Of a stretch of DNA of 64,000 nt, positions 1 through 10,622 are shown piece by piece. Each line of letters opens with the position of its first letter. Position 1 is the first letter of the stretch. The stretch covers positions 434,001-498,000 of the forward strand of contig JAETXT010000016.1 of assembly GCA_019188255.1 (NCBI GenBank), given 5' to 3'. Under the pieces are notes generated by a model. It was not told the origin of the DNA. It was given only the letters and a program-made list of their open reading frames with translations, and searched no databases. The DNA comes from Verticillium longisporum (taxonomy: Eukaryota; Ascomycota; Sordariomycetes; Glomerellales; Plectosphaerellaceae). Position numbers and translations under genes: made by a program.

Positions 1-800
1 TAGACATTTGTGGTCTATTCGGAATCCGCCCCAAACGCCTGGCAGGCTGCTGAGTTCTTCGAGAAAAGGGCCCAGGTATTTCTTGTTCGCCATGCGCCTC
101 AAGTTCTTCCTCTTCATTGGATGGAGTCGGGCTAGTAACCGTTTCTCGGCCATGATCGAGTCTAGATCTGCGTGAACCCTACCCTGGTAAGCGGCATACT
201 TCAGATAGATTTCGCCGTCTGAAAAGTTGACAATCTTGGAGTATTCCTCAGATAAAGACAGTTGTAACCTTGGACTGATACCTGTGATCGCACTCAGTAT
301 TGAACGCACCAAATTCAGTCTGTCGTATACCGACCTGTCACGAATATGTCAATGACCCACCACCAACCCGTCTCGGGCAAGAGCTCTTTAGCAGCAGCCA
401 CCCTGTGAATTCCCTGAAGACATTCCACTGTGGTTCCGGTCGGGAGTTTCAATTCGGGAATAGGGCCCCGGCTGTGGGAGGTCAGGTTGTAGGGCTTTTC
501 GCCAGACATGGCGACCGCCTGATTCCAGACATCGGTCTCAATTATCGCCGGAATGTGATTAATAGGTAGCAGCCGCTGGATTCCTTGTGACTTAAATCGA
601 CCGAGTAAAATGTTTTTGACGTATGTGTTTGGTTTGCGGCATATGTCACCCTGCACCTCGGGGTCGTTGCTGCGAGGGTTTAATCCGAACCGAAGATGCT
701 CGAATTTAATTCTCACTGTTCCTCTGTAGTACTGTCCATATTCTTTCAAAAGTTGTGCTTCGAACCCGTCGATGGTTCTCTGCGTTATTTGGTGGTTCAT
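1..800 (-). CDS. DUF3723-type fungal protein, 3' end cut by window edge
   Basis: Partial gene on the minus strand that runs off the left edge. Exon 1 runs from the first ATG at 800 down to 335. A 53-bp intron (282-334) ends in CACAG, and exon 2 continues from 281 to base 1 without a stop. The joined reading matches the layout I know for DUF3723 proteins: a motif around VECLQGIHRVAAAKELL, a WWWVIDIF segment, then across the splice an EEYSKIVNFSDGEIYLKY stretch and a VWGGFRI motif near the edge. Function of the family is unknown; it is expanded in the accessory regions of Sordariomycete and Eurotiomycete genomes. The frame is intact in the part visible. The start is tentative because a leader exon upstream is possible. 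Family call is from memory of motif order, without a search. Confidence 0.6.
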
Positions 801-1129
801 TGCAACCAAGATATAGTACTGACCGCTAATAATGGCTGTGGATGATTGTGTTCTAATCGGGAGAGCTTCGGGATAAGTAGGTTGTCCTTGTACTGGCCCT
901 CGTCTGGGTCCTAATAGACATGCACCACATTCGAGGCCAGAATCAGGCCTTTTTTAGGACTTCAAATGGGATTTATCAATGGGCTTGGTTCGGAGCAGGA
1001 ATTATGTACTAAGGCGTCGACTTATGAAGTATTTCTCGCTCAGCTGAGGCGGTCTTTACCGAATGCAATGAAAGAATTCAACCTTGATCACTTTGATACA
1101 GTACAAGTCAGGAATTCAAAGCTACGAGC

Positions 1130-2245
1130 ATGGATACGAACGAAGAGATTGCTGAGAGCCGGAAACGCCGGACACTCTTCCCAGGAGCTCATTCGACTGG
1201 CAACAGCCTGGAAGGAATACTTGATGTTCCTCCGAAGAGTCACAAAAGATTCGCCGAAGCCTCCCAAAAGCAAAATGCCTCAAGATCGAAACTTCAGAGG
1301 ACCCACGGAAAGTATCTCACTATTTTCCAAGAAACAGATCAACTAAAAGCCCCTGGGCTGAAATCAAAGCTTCCAGTGAAGGAAGGATCTCCCTGGAACC
1401 TCTACCGCAGATATCTCACTCTTGAGCTAGGCGGAACTGTTGCGGTAGTCGGCAAGACCAATCAGACAGGGTTATTCTTGATGCGCGGCTACAGAAACGA
1501 TTGCGCAGAAGAAAACCTTGATCCTCTTGCAGTGCTTCAACATCCAAACTTGCTTCAATATCATGACTGTTTTCGACATGACAATGCATTCTATTTCGTG
1601 TTCGAATACGCAGAAATATCTATCAAAGAATTGATGGAAATACGACTAGACGAATCTGAGTTGGTAGCGATCGTCCATCAAGTATGTCGTACGGTTCGCT
1701 ACACGTCTCTTCCGAAGAGCTTAATGCTAAAGGTGCTCCAGATTGTCGAATGCCTTGCGTACCTTGAACAAATGAAGACCTGTCATGGTGCGGTAAACGA
1801 GTCCAATATCCTCCTAACAAGACAGGGACATGTTAAAATTGGTGGGCATCATACATTCAAACAGCCACTATTCAAGAGCAATGTTAACAGGCAAAGCTAA
1901 CCTCGAAAAATGCACTGAGATGAATGCAGTGAACGAACGGAACGATGTGCAGGCACTTGGCAGTCTGATGAATCATTTCATGGGACTCCAGAATGGAAAT
2001 GGTACACACATATCGGAGGAAGTGGCTGAGTGGTCACCCGAGGCTGTCGACTTTTGGAAGATGACGATGTCTTGGTCTGCCGGCAAATTGAAAAGGGTTC
2101 GAGTCCTTCACCATAGTTACGTGCATCATGACTAACGCCGTCTGTCCGCCAGCACCCGCTCCTTGAAGGCGAACCAGATGTTTCTAGATTACAAGGCCTC
2201 GTTGTCATGGCACAGGTCTCTGCGACACGCCATTATGATTTTTAG
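1130..2245 (+). CDS. Kinase-fold protein lacking catalytic residues (predicted pseudokinase)
   Basis: Three exons with consistent phases: 1130-1841, 1891-2096 and 2153-2245, ending TAG. The introns are 49 and 56 bp; the second has a GACTAAC branch site and a CCGCCAG acceptor. The product is about 336 aa. Its C-terminal half has the protein-kinase plan: LQHPNLLQYHDCF, then hinge-like FYFVFEYAEIS, then HGAVNESNILL where the catalytic loop should lie, and after the first splice a VQALGSLMNHF helix and a C-terminal HPLLEGEP motif like kinase subdomain XI. The HRD aspartate and the loop lysine are replaced (HGAVNESN), and no DFG is visible after KIG, so I infer no phosphotransfer. Fungal genomes carry many such degenerate copies. 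The N-terminal 130 residues are basic and low complexity, so the start is uncertain. An overlapping ORF at 966-1346 in another frame was not preferred. Confidence 0.6.
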
Positions 2246-3514
2246 GGCTGCCGCATAGGAGCGACCACAGTTTGGAGAACGCGTGGCCATCGAGGGGTAC
2301 AGAAGTGCACTTCAAACTTGATTACTTGCGCATGGGCTACAAATGCAGTATGTGATGATATGGGCCCGTTTGACGGCTATTGAACTTCTTTGAGGGCATG
2401 ATTCCCACACATGGCCAGAAATTCTCGGACACATTGTTCGGTACAGTTGATTCGTAATTGATCTCCATGACACCCTTCCACAAGTATGTTCGGAACGCGT
2501 GTGGCCACGAGCTGTCGTCGTACAGTACAGTAACACAATTCCACGATGGCAGCTCGGAGAGCGCTTAAGAGCTACTTGATAGTTTGCTTGCCTCTTCAAC
2601 ACCAGCGTCAGAAGCTGTCTGGAAGACCAGTGTACGAGCAACCTGAGACTTTTTCCATTCATGAAATGAAGTGGAGCGTAAGACTTTACAATGAAATTGT
2701 GGGACCAGACGACAACTGCCTGGGCGCTGCAGTCTGGAGATTTATCTGGGCGACCGTCAAGGCAAGGCTTGAAGGCATTTTGCAAATAGCCGAGGGAGAG
2801 TGCACTGTCGAGAAAATGAACCATAATAGGGCCATAGGACACAGTTCTTATGGTGCACGTAATTTTGTATTATTTGCTGGTGTAAATTTCAAGATGCCAG
2901 CTGTATTCCTTGCTGCAAGGCTGGTCGTCTAACCCCCCGGGGAATAACTTCTATATAATTGTGATAAGTAATTCGCCCCGACAACAAGGTCCTCCTTGAC
3001 TCACGCCGGAAGTAGATGATATGGGTCCGAGTCTCGCATCTCCTTAGGCATCATTTTATACTAAGTAAACAGGTATAACGTGATGCAAGCTATCACGAAA
3101 CCGTTCCCGTGAACCGTGGTTCTCGGCGCAAGGAAAGCCTCACCCCGAAAGCTTTCTGTTGACAAGTTCTCACCGCAGCGCACGTGAAGGAGCAAATAAT
3201 CAAGATGGCTGAAAGAGGACAAGAGTTGTCGTTCGACTTGATTTGACCCAGTGATTCGGTTGCTCCTCGGGTGTTCGAACGTCATATGATTCGCATACAA
3301 AATGGCGCGAACACGCAATGTAGGAGCAGGCTAAGCAAGTATTGATTTTAGTAGTGGGGAGCGAGTTCGACACAAGACGAACCAGACTGATCTGATGACA
3401 GGCACACAAGCAGTTCGAATAGGGTGAGAATACGACGGTGCTCTAAGTCAACCACCTGCTAGGCAACCCCCTAAATATATGATAGATCCGGCCCCCGCTA
3501 GGAAATAAATGTCG
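2246..3514. other. Gene-poor stretch, no supported gene
   Basis: Between the kinase-fold gene and the zinc-finger gene there are overlapping ORFs on both strands (for example 2546-2932 on + and 2312-2842 on -). None shows a recognisable motif, splice pattern or consistent codon use. I see no gene here. Confidence 0.4.
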
Positions 3515-4390
3515 TCAGCTTATCAACTCTTGAGCTATTCGTTGGCCAATCTTTCTCTTCCGTTTCTCGCCCTTATGTACTTCCTTGATGTGACGTCTCA
3601 CATAGTCTTCCCGCTTGAGTAAACTTCCACACAAATAACACGAAGCCCCATTGGAAGGGAAATTGACTTCCTTGGCCCACTTGCTGTGATTGACCCAGAC
3701 ATGCCGTGTCCGATGCTTGTCATCTCGAGCTCCTTCCCATTTGCAACCAGGCTTCGGGCATTTGCCGTGCTCGCGCACATGATACCTGAAAACAACGCGG
3801 TGTAAGTGGAATTGGAGTGGATCAATCACCATATAAAGATGTGGCTCAGGCGGCCAAATCATACCTCATTTGTCCTGGGCTCCGAGTCTGGTACGAGCAG
3901 TCTTTCCAATGACAATGGAGGCGCGATCCCCCTTCATCCTCGGGGAAACCCGTTGATGAGCTGTTCGTAGTTGTGACCAACTGAAAGGTATCTGTTGCTC
4001 GTACGGCTGAGACCCGATGGGACTCACTCCTCGCTTTAGAAGCCGACATCTCTTTACCGCTTTCCAACATCGTCTGCTCCGCATAATCATGGGGCGCGGA
4101 AGCACCTGCATGAAGCGGAAACAATTCACCGTCACCTCAAGAGCTCTGGGATGATGGAAAGACAGGTAAATACAGATTCTCCTGTTTTTGGGTAAAGAAC
4201 GTTGGGTCAATCGTCCGAGGGAAATCCACATCGCTGTCAGGGAGCGATTGCGGGCCATCCGGCGGTTCTCGTGTCCCCCGTCGTGGCGGCGTGTTCCGAT
4301 CGGAAGCCTCATCTCCGAAAGATGGAGGACCCTCCAGCAACGTGGGATCTTCTGCTCCGTAACGGAACGCCGTGATATTTAAAGCCATAG
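3515..4390 (-). pseudogene. C2H2-like zinc-finger protein with an in-frame stop
   Basis: Minus-strand gene ending at TGA 3517-3515. The last intron (3786-3864, 79 bp, GTATGA donor, TTTCAG acceptor) joins SYQTRSPGQMR to YHVREHGKCPKPGCKWEG in frame. Zinc-finger pairs are visible: HCHWKDC...H upstream, CPKPGC...H-x4-H after the splice, then CYLCGSLLKREDYVRRHIKEVH, followed by a basic tail (KGEKRKRKIGQR). This layout suits a DNA-binding regulator in the nucleus. The upstream part (likely start MALNITAFRYG near 4390, or an earlier ATG) lies in the same frame but is separated by TGA at about 4137-4139. A splice removing it would need a 30-bp intron, which is too short, so the copy is either broken or has a base error. 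The position of the start is uncertain. Confidence 0.5.
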
Positions 4391-4904
4391 TTTTCCTGCC
4401 AACATCACAGCGTGTGGCAACCTGGGATTCGATATGGCTTTTGAGCAATCGTTCTTTGCTTGGAAGTTTAGAGATGACTTAGTAATCTGAAGACACGAAA
4501 GATTTCCGAGCTGGAAATGATTGTTTTTAAGTAGCTTAAGTAGCCTACGCTATGAAAGATCAATGCGCAGCTTTTGCTGGCTGTTCCTGCAATCTATCAC
4601 ATGTAAATCAAGTCGATATGCAAAAATCACGACTAAGACAAGGCTTCCATGCAGGCAACTGCATAAGGCTTGGGCCATGACATCTATCGATGGAAAACTG
4701 GCTTTTGAGAATCCGTGGCATCACATTACTGGATATCGACGGTATCAAGAGGTGTGCTACTGCCGGGGGTGGAGAAAGTATTCGTACATGAAAAGATAGT
4801 GCCCAACCTGACTGGTGATATGTATCAGCTACAAGCTTTGTGCAGTGGGCCAATAGTCTGCCCTTGCTAAATCACGCCTGCGTGTTGGCGCCTCACCGGA
4901 ACCA

Positions 4905-6655
4905 ATGAGATATGCCTGGCCTCCAACATTTTGTCTCGTGTCAATGAGCGGATGGACGCCAAAGCCTAGAAGGTACTTATGCTTTGGCATAAAGCCTCTG
5001 TGGATGAGCTTCTTGCTTGAACCCGCAGCCTGGAATTCTCCCCAACTTCGGTCCGCATTTGAACCACGCAACATGGTGCGAAGGGTTATGCTGAGCTCAT
5101 CAACCTCTGTTGGCAGTCCGGAGCCTACCAAGTCTCCGGACCCGGATACAAAGGCATTAATTCCATTGTCATCGCAACATAAATCACAAAAAGCATCACC
5201 CTCACAGCATGGGCTCTTGGGAGACGCTCACAGACGCTTCGTCATTGTAACAGCTTTGTTATCCCTCATCGATCCAGTAAGGGGAGAGCCAACGGTGCAT
5301 AGCCTCGATAGTCATCCTCATGATGGCTCGTGGAAGCATGACGAGCTGCTGAAGAAAGCTCTTGACTCTTTCGCCCTCATCTGCTCGACTTCACGGAAAG
5401 GTAGGGAGACAGCTTCGGCGGTTTGCCTGGAACAAGGCCGCCCAAATGGGTCTATCTTGCGACTTGCTCGTAACCTTGGGGCTTCGGAAGGTTTAATCAA
5501 TCAACTTCACGACCTCCTCCGAGATCTGACTTTAGTTGCATTCAAAGGTGTGTATGAGACGGATTCTTGGGATACCTCTCGTTAAAGATAAATCTAGATA
5601 AGACGGTTAAGGACGCGGAGCCGGGGTTCTACTGAAGATCGTCACTTTGACCCAGGATAAAATTTGGTCACTTCTTGAGAAGCTCCACGACCCCGAAATA
5701 CACACTACAATCAGACGTGCCATCTCTGACCTCGGTGACGGGGAGTCATCTTCAGAGGTTGCTGGAGAAACTAACTTCCGGCATTGGGTCACCAACCTGC
5801 CAGTAATGGCATCACTCGAGCAAAGTTCCGAGCTGTCCCTCCACATACCTCATACCAAGTGTGCGTCCGAAGCGAAAAGGAACTACTCGGAGCAGATCGA
5901 GGCAGTGTTTGGAAGTGGAGAACAAGAGCTTCGTTATTGGCACAAACACGTCAATAAACTTGGCCGCTACTATGCAGCAGCAAAGTCTCTCCTAAAACTG
6001 GCTGTGAAGCAGCCAGGCATCTTCACTGGCATTCGGGTTGAGGCTGTGGAGGCACCCGATCCAGAACGCTTCTCTCTTCGTCAAGACCTGGCAGCTCTCA
6101 AGACGATTCTTACACTGTTGACGAAAACTAACCCTCTGGAACTTATGAACAAGCTGGGCCAGACATGGCTTACAGATGACCCCGAGGCGCGGTTACGCAA
6201 AGCGTGCAAGATGGTGCTCATCGTGCACGCCGAAATGCAGCTACTCAGCTTCTACGACCATAACACAGAGTTGACTCCGCGTTTGCTCTTCATGGGGACT
6301 AGCAAAAACCCGCTACCTCTGCCATGAATTCATTTCTAGGCACCCTCTTACTATTGGCGTGTCAGCTAGCCACCAAAAGCTCTATCCGACATGGATGCCG
6401 GCTCCATGCTCCTCTGCAGTTCGGAAGAAGCATAAAATTCTATTATGGGAGTTCAGTCGACATCTCGAGCAAACTACCGCCCGGGATCTTGAAACTAGGT
6501 TGGGAATACGACGTATGTTGACTATGGATTCCACGGATGGTCCTTCTCTCACAACCACGGGAACTTTCTCATCTAAATCTCACGCCGACGAGCTTTCCAT
6601 TCGGTCAGTTGAAGCAGACGACAAGGCTGTGTCAGCTTCTGAGTCTTTGGAGTGA
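4905..6655 (+). pseudogene. OTT_1508-like deaminase-family gene, broken frame
   Basis: Three open blocks in different frames (4905-5585, 5647-6327, then 6308-6655) form one gene. The middle block has an all-helical fungal region (YWHKHVNKLGRYYAAAKSLL) and ends with VHAEMQLLSFYDHN, the HAE zinc/catalytic motif of the cytidine-deaminase-like fold. The third block carries LCHEFISRHP and WMPAPCSSAV, as in fungal proteins of Pfam OTT_1508_deam. The frame changes at an A5 tract (6303-6307), and again twice between about 5570 and 5645. The second zinc motif reads R-Y-L-C where the family should have C-x-x-C, so one metal ligand is missing. Together these suggest a decayed copy; some frame breaks could be sequencing errors. 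The substrate of the family is unknown. The start is not determined; ATGs at 4905 and 5073 are both possible. Confidence 0.55.
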
Positions 6656-7790
6656 ATCGGGGAGACATCAGACTTTGGCCATGACAGAATCTATCTAAAG
6701 GTCGTTTAACAGAGGGATGTCATCTTCTTCAAATCGCTTGATTTGTTGGACTTAACAAAAATATGAATCAATTGATCTGATCGTTGAGAAGGCTTCAATA
6801 CTCACGTGAACCCATACTCATAGCTTTAATTATGCCTAAGAGCTCTGAATCGTGGGGTTTGTGGTGTAAGTCTCGCGATGGTTATTGGAGCTAGCTATTA
6901 GCTCCCAGCTCAGTCAATCCAGCTTTCACTACTCCTGTGATCCATGATCACTACAGCGATGGAAGCCCGTAATCACCAACCCAGGCAATCACCCTATATT
7001 GGTTTGACAACCATCTTATGAATTCTAGGTATCTTCAGCGGATTTTCGATGGCATGTCAACTGTACTAAATCATTTTAATTAGCAGCCTTGGCTTTGTTG
7101 CGTTGCTGTACATCTTTGCTTTACAACCCTTGGTTGTCGGAGAACTTGAAGAGGCTGTCTTAATTATTGAAGTAGATAAGAATCTCTTCGCTGACCAATT
7201 GCCTTATACTATTGATGCCAAATGAATAAATAAATAGAGTGATCCTCAAGCTCTGCGCTCCAAATTTCGAGGTTTGCATTTCAGGACTGAATGTAGCATG
7301 AAAAACCTAGACTGTACATTTGGCATCTATCACCATTTAACAATTTCTGGTAAGTCGCCTTACCGCAGGATTTATCCTACGAGAATGGTCATGCCGGCCA
7401 TCTAACTGAATCAGTCCAAAAATACCATACTCGCTAGGTCGTGTCCCCGATGTGCGCAGTCTTATGAGACCTGGCAGGATGGAGCCGGTATGCATGAACC
7501 GCATTTGAGAGAGCTATTAAGAATACGCAGTAGCATTATGGCATGGTTGTGTGAAGTTGGGCGTGTCACTTGAATAGCATCCTGAGACTATGACGCGGGT
7601 CTCTAGATTCATGAGCGAGATTCGTGCTTGCTGGGATTCCTGGAGGAAATGACTCGAAACCGCTGATGAAGATGAGAAATCGGAAGTATATAACGAGGAG
7701 ATACCCCTAGTACCAGGTTATGATGAACTTGAACTTGGCCTGGATCGCGCGGCCATCTCCTTAGTCACGAAGTTCAGACCTGGATGAACC
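6656..7790. other. Intergenic, no gene seen
   Basis: Over 1 kb with no ORF of note on either strand and mixed composition. I see no repeat or RNA gene. Confidence 0.4.
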
Positions 7791-7930
7791 GTGTATGGTG
7801 CCGGAAGGTCGTTGCTTGACCTGTATTGTGTGCGAGGGAATGTGGATTTTTTGGGGATGATTCTTGATGCTGGGATTGATATTGAGTCATTCCGTCTAGG
7901 GCAGGGTAACACTGTATACCATATTACAAG
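7791..7930 (+). pseudogene. Ankyrin-repeat-like relic
   Basis: The frame from 7791 reads RSLLDLYCVRGNVDFLGMIL followed by DAGIDIES, GNTVYH. This follows one ankyrin repeat (short helix, GN, second helix, hairpin with DAGID) and the start of the next. No neighbouring repeats and no start or stop context are present, so it is at most a fragment of an ankyrin protein. It lies on the opposite strand to the NTPase relic next door. Confidence 0.35.
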
Positions 7931-7939
7931 ATGGTTAGT

Positions 7940-9600
7940 CGAGGTTGGTTCGGGTGCTCCCAGAATGTGGTGTTCTTGTGAATATTCGCATAGTGAGCAT
8001 GTACCTATACACGTTCGTCAGCAGTTCAGCCCGGATCAAATCACCCTTTTTCCAGGCCTGCCCACTTAGTATTGGTTCTATATGAGTGAATGGTTTGGCA
8101 TAGACCCCATGTCTCAAACACGCCGGATGGGGAATATTCTGCAGCCGACCTCGCAACAAGTGACTTACGCGTGCTAGGCCCCCCGGCTCCGCAATCCACG
8201 ACGGAGTGCAGAATTGGATCAACTCGTGCATTTCGCGGAAACCTGCGAATGAACCCATGAGTAGTCTCGCAATACGTCCATATCTTTTTCGAAGTACTGC
8301 TGCAATATTTTCACTCTTCCATAATCCGTCCATATACGATGCAACTGTCATGCGCAGGCTACGTCGGTTGATGCATGCTGCGGCATAGTTCATTGCGAAT
8401 GGGATACAATCAAGGGCGCGAACGACTTCGACTGCAGCGGTTTTGTCTGGTTGAACTTCAGGCCTTTTCCGAAGTAGCTCAAGTGCCTAGTCGTCTGCCA
8501 TGAAAGACGGCTTCAGTATTGCTTAGCTGCTATCGGCTAGACTTTCAGCTGCGTCGAGGCCATACGATGTGACGAGAATTTTACCACGTATTGATTTGGG
8601 CAGGTGTAAGGCAGACGGATTTTGCAATACGTCATCGTGTCCCTTTTGCATGAAAGAAAACGTCGACATCGTCGGGATTCGCAACGATCATAAGCCACGG
8701 ATCAATTCTCTCTTCAGCCAGTCTCGCACAAGTGTCAACACATCGACCTCTGGTTCGTGCCGGCGACGTAACACGAGATCGTCCGCAAGAGCGCAATAGG
8801 ACTACTCAAGTGTCGCCGTGATGCTGCCGTGGACCCAGGAAACACTAGTGCCAGGTATGTCCGTATGGCTCTGGTATGCGAACTCAACGGCCAGTTGGAG
8901 AACCTACGACTATGTTAGTGCCAGCTGGAGTGAAGCAGCATGAATGGACTAGACAAAGCCGCCGATGCCAAACATGGCCATTCGCCGATCAGGCCGCTCG
9001 AGTTGATCTTTCATCAATAGCTCGATCAGAGGGCGGTGTACAAAGTACGGGTTGGGAGGGACTGGCACTATACATCAGGGCCTGCGGGAAATCGCAGCGT
9101 TCTTGGCTGCCCGGAGCGCAAGTTGCTTGACGCCTTCCTGGATATCGAAGCTTGAGGACCTGGTAATAAATTGGAGTCAATCTGCAGTCCGAGCAAGATG
9201 GTCTATTCGTGTCGCACGAGGCTGGAGAGAGCTTGATCGACCTCTTTGCTGTTGAAAGGCCACATAAGAGCTCGGAGACCACGGCAACTCATCGCGTCTC
9301 GTGCGGGGTTTGAATCAACTTTTTCTCCAGTACTCAAGGTCAGTGATGCAGCTGCGAAACGATCTGGCAAGCTCCTGCGATACCAAGGCGGTTAGGCTTT
9401 TGCAACTTGCGCTAGGCGCTGTGTAGTGCGAAGACCGGTACCGAGGTGCGCGGCCTGCGTATGCAGCTGCTGGATGCCGGCTCGAGCGCTGGTGACCTCC
9501 TTGGATGCACAGCGTCGCGACCTTCTCGGAGAGGTCAACAACAGCAACAACATTGGCGGCAGTCCTGGTCCTTCCATAGTGATGCCAACTTAGGCTTTTC
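7940..9600 (-). pseudogene. Relic NLR-type NTPase (fungal N-domain plus NB-ARC-like)
   Basis: Reading the minus strand across frames recovers, in order: an N-terminal fungal signalling-type segment (ANVVAVVDLSEKVATLCIQ, about 9562-9505, then SARAGIQQLHTQAAHLGT); a P-loop region MAMFGIGGF (about 9000-8957) whose expected GKT/S is replaced by a stop; VSWVHGS (about 8850); EVDVLTLVRDWLKRE (about 8755-8710); a Walker-B-like WLMIVANPDDVDVF (about 8700-8660); GKILVTSYGLDAAESL (about 8590-8536); and YAAACINRRSLRMTVASYM (about 8400-8320). This order is that of NB-ARC proteins with a fungal N-terminal domain, which act as NTP-driven switches in non-self recognition or cell-death signalling. Stops and frame changes throughout, plus loss of the P-loop lysine, make it a pseudogene. 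No C-terminal TPR or ankyrin array survives. Confidence 0.6.
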
Positions 9601-9997
9601 ATATTTGATGGGACAAAAGGTTGTGCATGAGCAAAAGTCTACAGTATCATTTCCATCCTCTGCTACATGTACCACCTCACGAAGAGAAGGGCGGGCGCCA
9701 TCGATTTTTACAGGATCATAGCTTGGACTCGCAAAAGCTTCACCATCTGCAACCTTCAGAAGCATCAGCTACGACTACATGGAAGAATTCAGTGCTTGAT
9801 TTGGGACTTTGCGAGCACAACCATGCGATCTCTCGCTCAAGCTCCAGGGCCAAGTTTTGGGTTCAAGGTTGTGTACATTACGTTACGATCGCCCATCCAC
9901 CTTCACCACATTTTAACACGTGTGTCATTGGTTTGAAGTGATCTCATTCTCTCTTTTTTTTTTTTTGGGGCTGGCCTGAGCCAGCGTTTTCAGACCA

Positions 9998-10622
9998 ATG
10001 ATGATGATACATTTGGTCCGGATCTTCGCAACATGTCTTTTCCTCTTTCGCTGCATTCATTCTCATATTGTCCCAGGAGCGGGCTGCAAAGCATCAGAGC
10101 CTTCTCTAACACAAACAAAGATATCTTTCATACCTTCCTCTGAGCTCAAACCTACTGATAACTATAAAACTCCCGGAGTGCTGGTCGGAAGCTCACCTCC
10201 GTCTGCCTCAGTACACATCACTCGCCCTACTATATCCAAGCATAGCGTGCCCCCTCTTAGCTACTTGGACAGATCATTTCCAAGCTCCCCTTCACTCATT
10301 GGGAATTCAATACTGGAGAGTTCGGCTTTTGTTCCAGCGCCAACGTCGCCGACATCTACATCCAGATCGTCTGTTGATCCAGAAGATAACCGGTTAACGA
10401 TAGAATCTTGGGACTGCTGGATCCAGTAAGACGGCCATACCAAGTGTCTTTGATTCAACTGACATATTCAGTGTCGAGTTCTCGGGATGGGAAGAATGCG
10501 TTTGCCGGCCAAGTGTATGCCAAAGCGGCTCTCGCGTTCAAATTCTACCACGCCTTACTTCTGGATGCGATGTGCGGTGCATAGGATGCCCGATAGAGAG
10601 TGACGATAAAAAGGGCTGCTGA
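9998..10622 (+). CDS. Small secreted cysteine-rich protein
   Basis: Two exons, 9998-10425 and 10472-10622, with an intron of 46 bp (GTAAGA donor, CTGAC branch site 8 bp before the TTCAG acceptor). The splice phase is consistent and the product is 192 aa. The N-terminus (MMMIHLVRIFATCLFLFRCI) is a basic residue followed by a hydrophobic core, a typical signal peptide. The middle is Ser/Thr/Pro-rich, suggesting O-glycosylation. Exon 2 adds a compact tail with eight closely spaced cysteines counting the one just before the splice (WEECVCRPSVC, GCDVRCIGC, final GC), likely disulfide-bonded. No family is recognised. Size, secretion signal and cysteine tail fit an effector-like or cell-wall-associated protein; this is inference. 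It is one of the few intact genes of the accessory segment. Confidence 0.55.

Noticed and set aside
966..1346. ORF overlapping the 5' part of the kinase-fold gene
   Set aside because: The kinase frame from 1130 joins the downstream exons; this one does not.
2546..2932. 128-codon plus-strand ORF
   Set aside because: No motif, overlapped by an equally long ORF on the other strand.
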